A stretch of DNA of 5,481 nucleotides from DASXTS01 sp036505275. Its GTDB lineage: Bacteria; Actinomycetota; Actinomycetes; Mycobacteriales; Pseudonocardiaceae. Below, in pieces: positions 5,366 through 5,481 of the stretch. Location of the stretch: assembly GCA_036505275.1 (NCBI GenBank), contig DASXTS010000321.1, positions 1-5,481 of the forward strand, given 5' to 3'. The stretch's first letter is position 1; each line of letters begins with the position of its first letter. The position numbers and the translations under genes are program-made. Below the pieces are notes generated by a model, which had not been told where the DNA came from, did not search any database, and saw only the letters and a program-made list of their open reading frames with translations.

Positions 5366-5481
5366 CGTCATCACAGAGGCCCAACGACAGGCCCACACCC
5401 GCTACCCACCGGGTATGCGCCGCGGTGTGATCAGCGATCGGCGGGTCCCGGTCGCAACACCCTCGGCTAACAGATCGGTGT

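Noticed and set aside
5403..5415. Small inverted repeat TACCC-acc-GGGTA
   Set aside because: Only five pairs; common by chance and with no positional support.
41..5434. TGATCA hexamer recurring at about 41, 4458, 5056 and 5429
   Set aside because: The flanks differ at each place and one copy lies inside the HAD gene, so there is no sign of a shared longer site.
5415..5481. Short plus-strand frame starting at ATG 5415 and open at the window edge
   Set aside because: Only 22 codons are visible, with no ribosome binding site and no recognisable residues; too little to call a partial gene.

Overview
The window comes from a high-GC actinobacterium. The evidence is strongly GC-biased third codon positions, frequent GTG starts, a large ATP-binding LuxR-type (LAL) regulator with a typical actinobacterial C-terminus, and a small ORF carrying the sequence signature of the actinobacterial DUF3040 family. 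I cannot name the genus from the sequence.

Layout: (1) 1-135 is an upstream region with one short palindrome and no gene. (2) 136-2898 (+) is a complete LAL regulator of 920 residues, with a P-loop ATPase at the front and a LuxR helix-turn-helix at the end. (3) 2899-3141 is a convergent intergenic gap with one weak hairpin and one distant inverted repeat. (4) 3142-3960 (-) is a complete 272-residue ParB/Srx-fold protein with a DGQHRL motif, of the kind common in actinophages and integrated elements. (5) 3961-4215 is a divergent intergenic region with a 38-bp imperfect palindrome just upstream of the ParB-like gene, a perfect 9-bp hairpin, and a candidate promoter for the next gene. (6) 4216-4386 (+) is a 56-codon gene with an N-terminal DUF3040-type motif but no membrane segment. 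It has its own promoter candidate, ribosome binding site and hairpin terminator candidate. (7) 4387-4631 is mostly non-coding, with a weak candidate for a small glycine-rich ORF (4466-4666). (8) 4632-5288 (-) is a HAD-superfamily phosphatase/phosphomutase of the beta-phosphoglucomutase type. (9) 5289-5481 is its upstream region with a weak promoter candidate.

The genes do not form an obvious operon: every neighbouring pair of well-supported genes is convergent or divergent. The LAL regulator and the HAD hydrolase look like ordinary chromosomal genes. The ParB-like gene and the divergent DUF3040-type small gene share one structured intergenic region and are the most unusual part. A link between them, with the palindrome as a shared operator or binding site, is inference only. 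No integrase, ParA, tRNA, insertion sequence or CRISPR array is visible.
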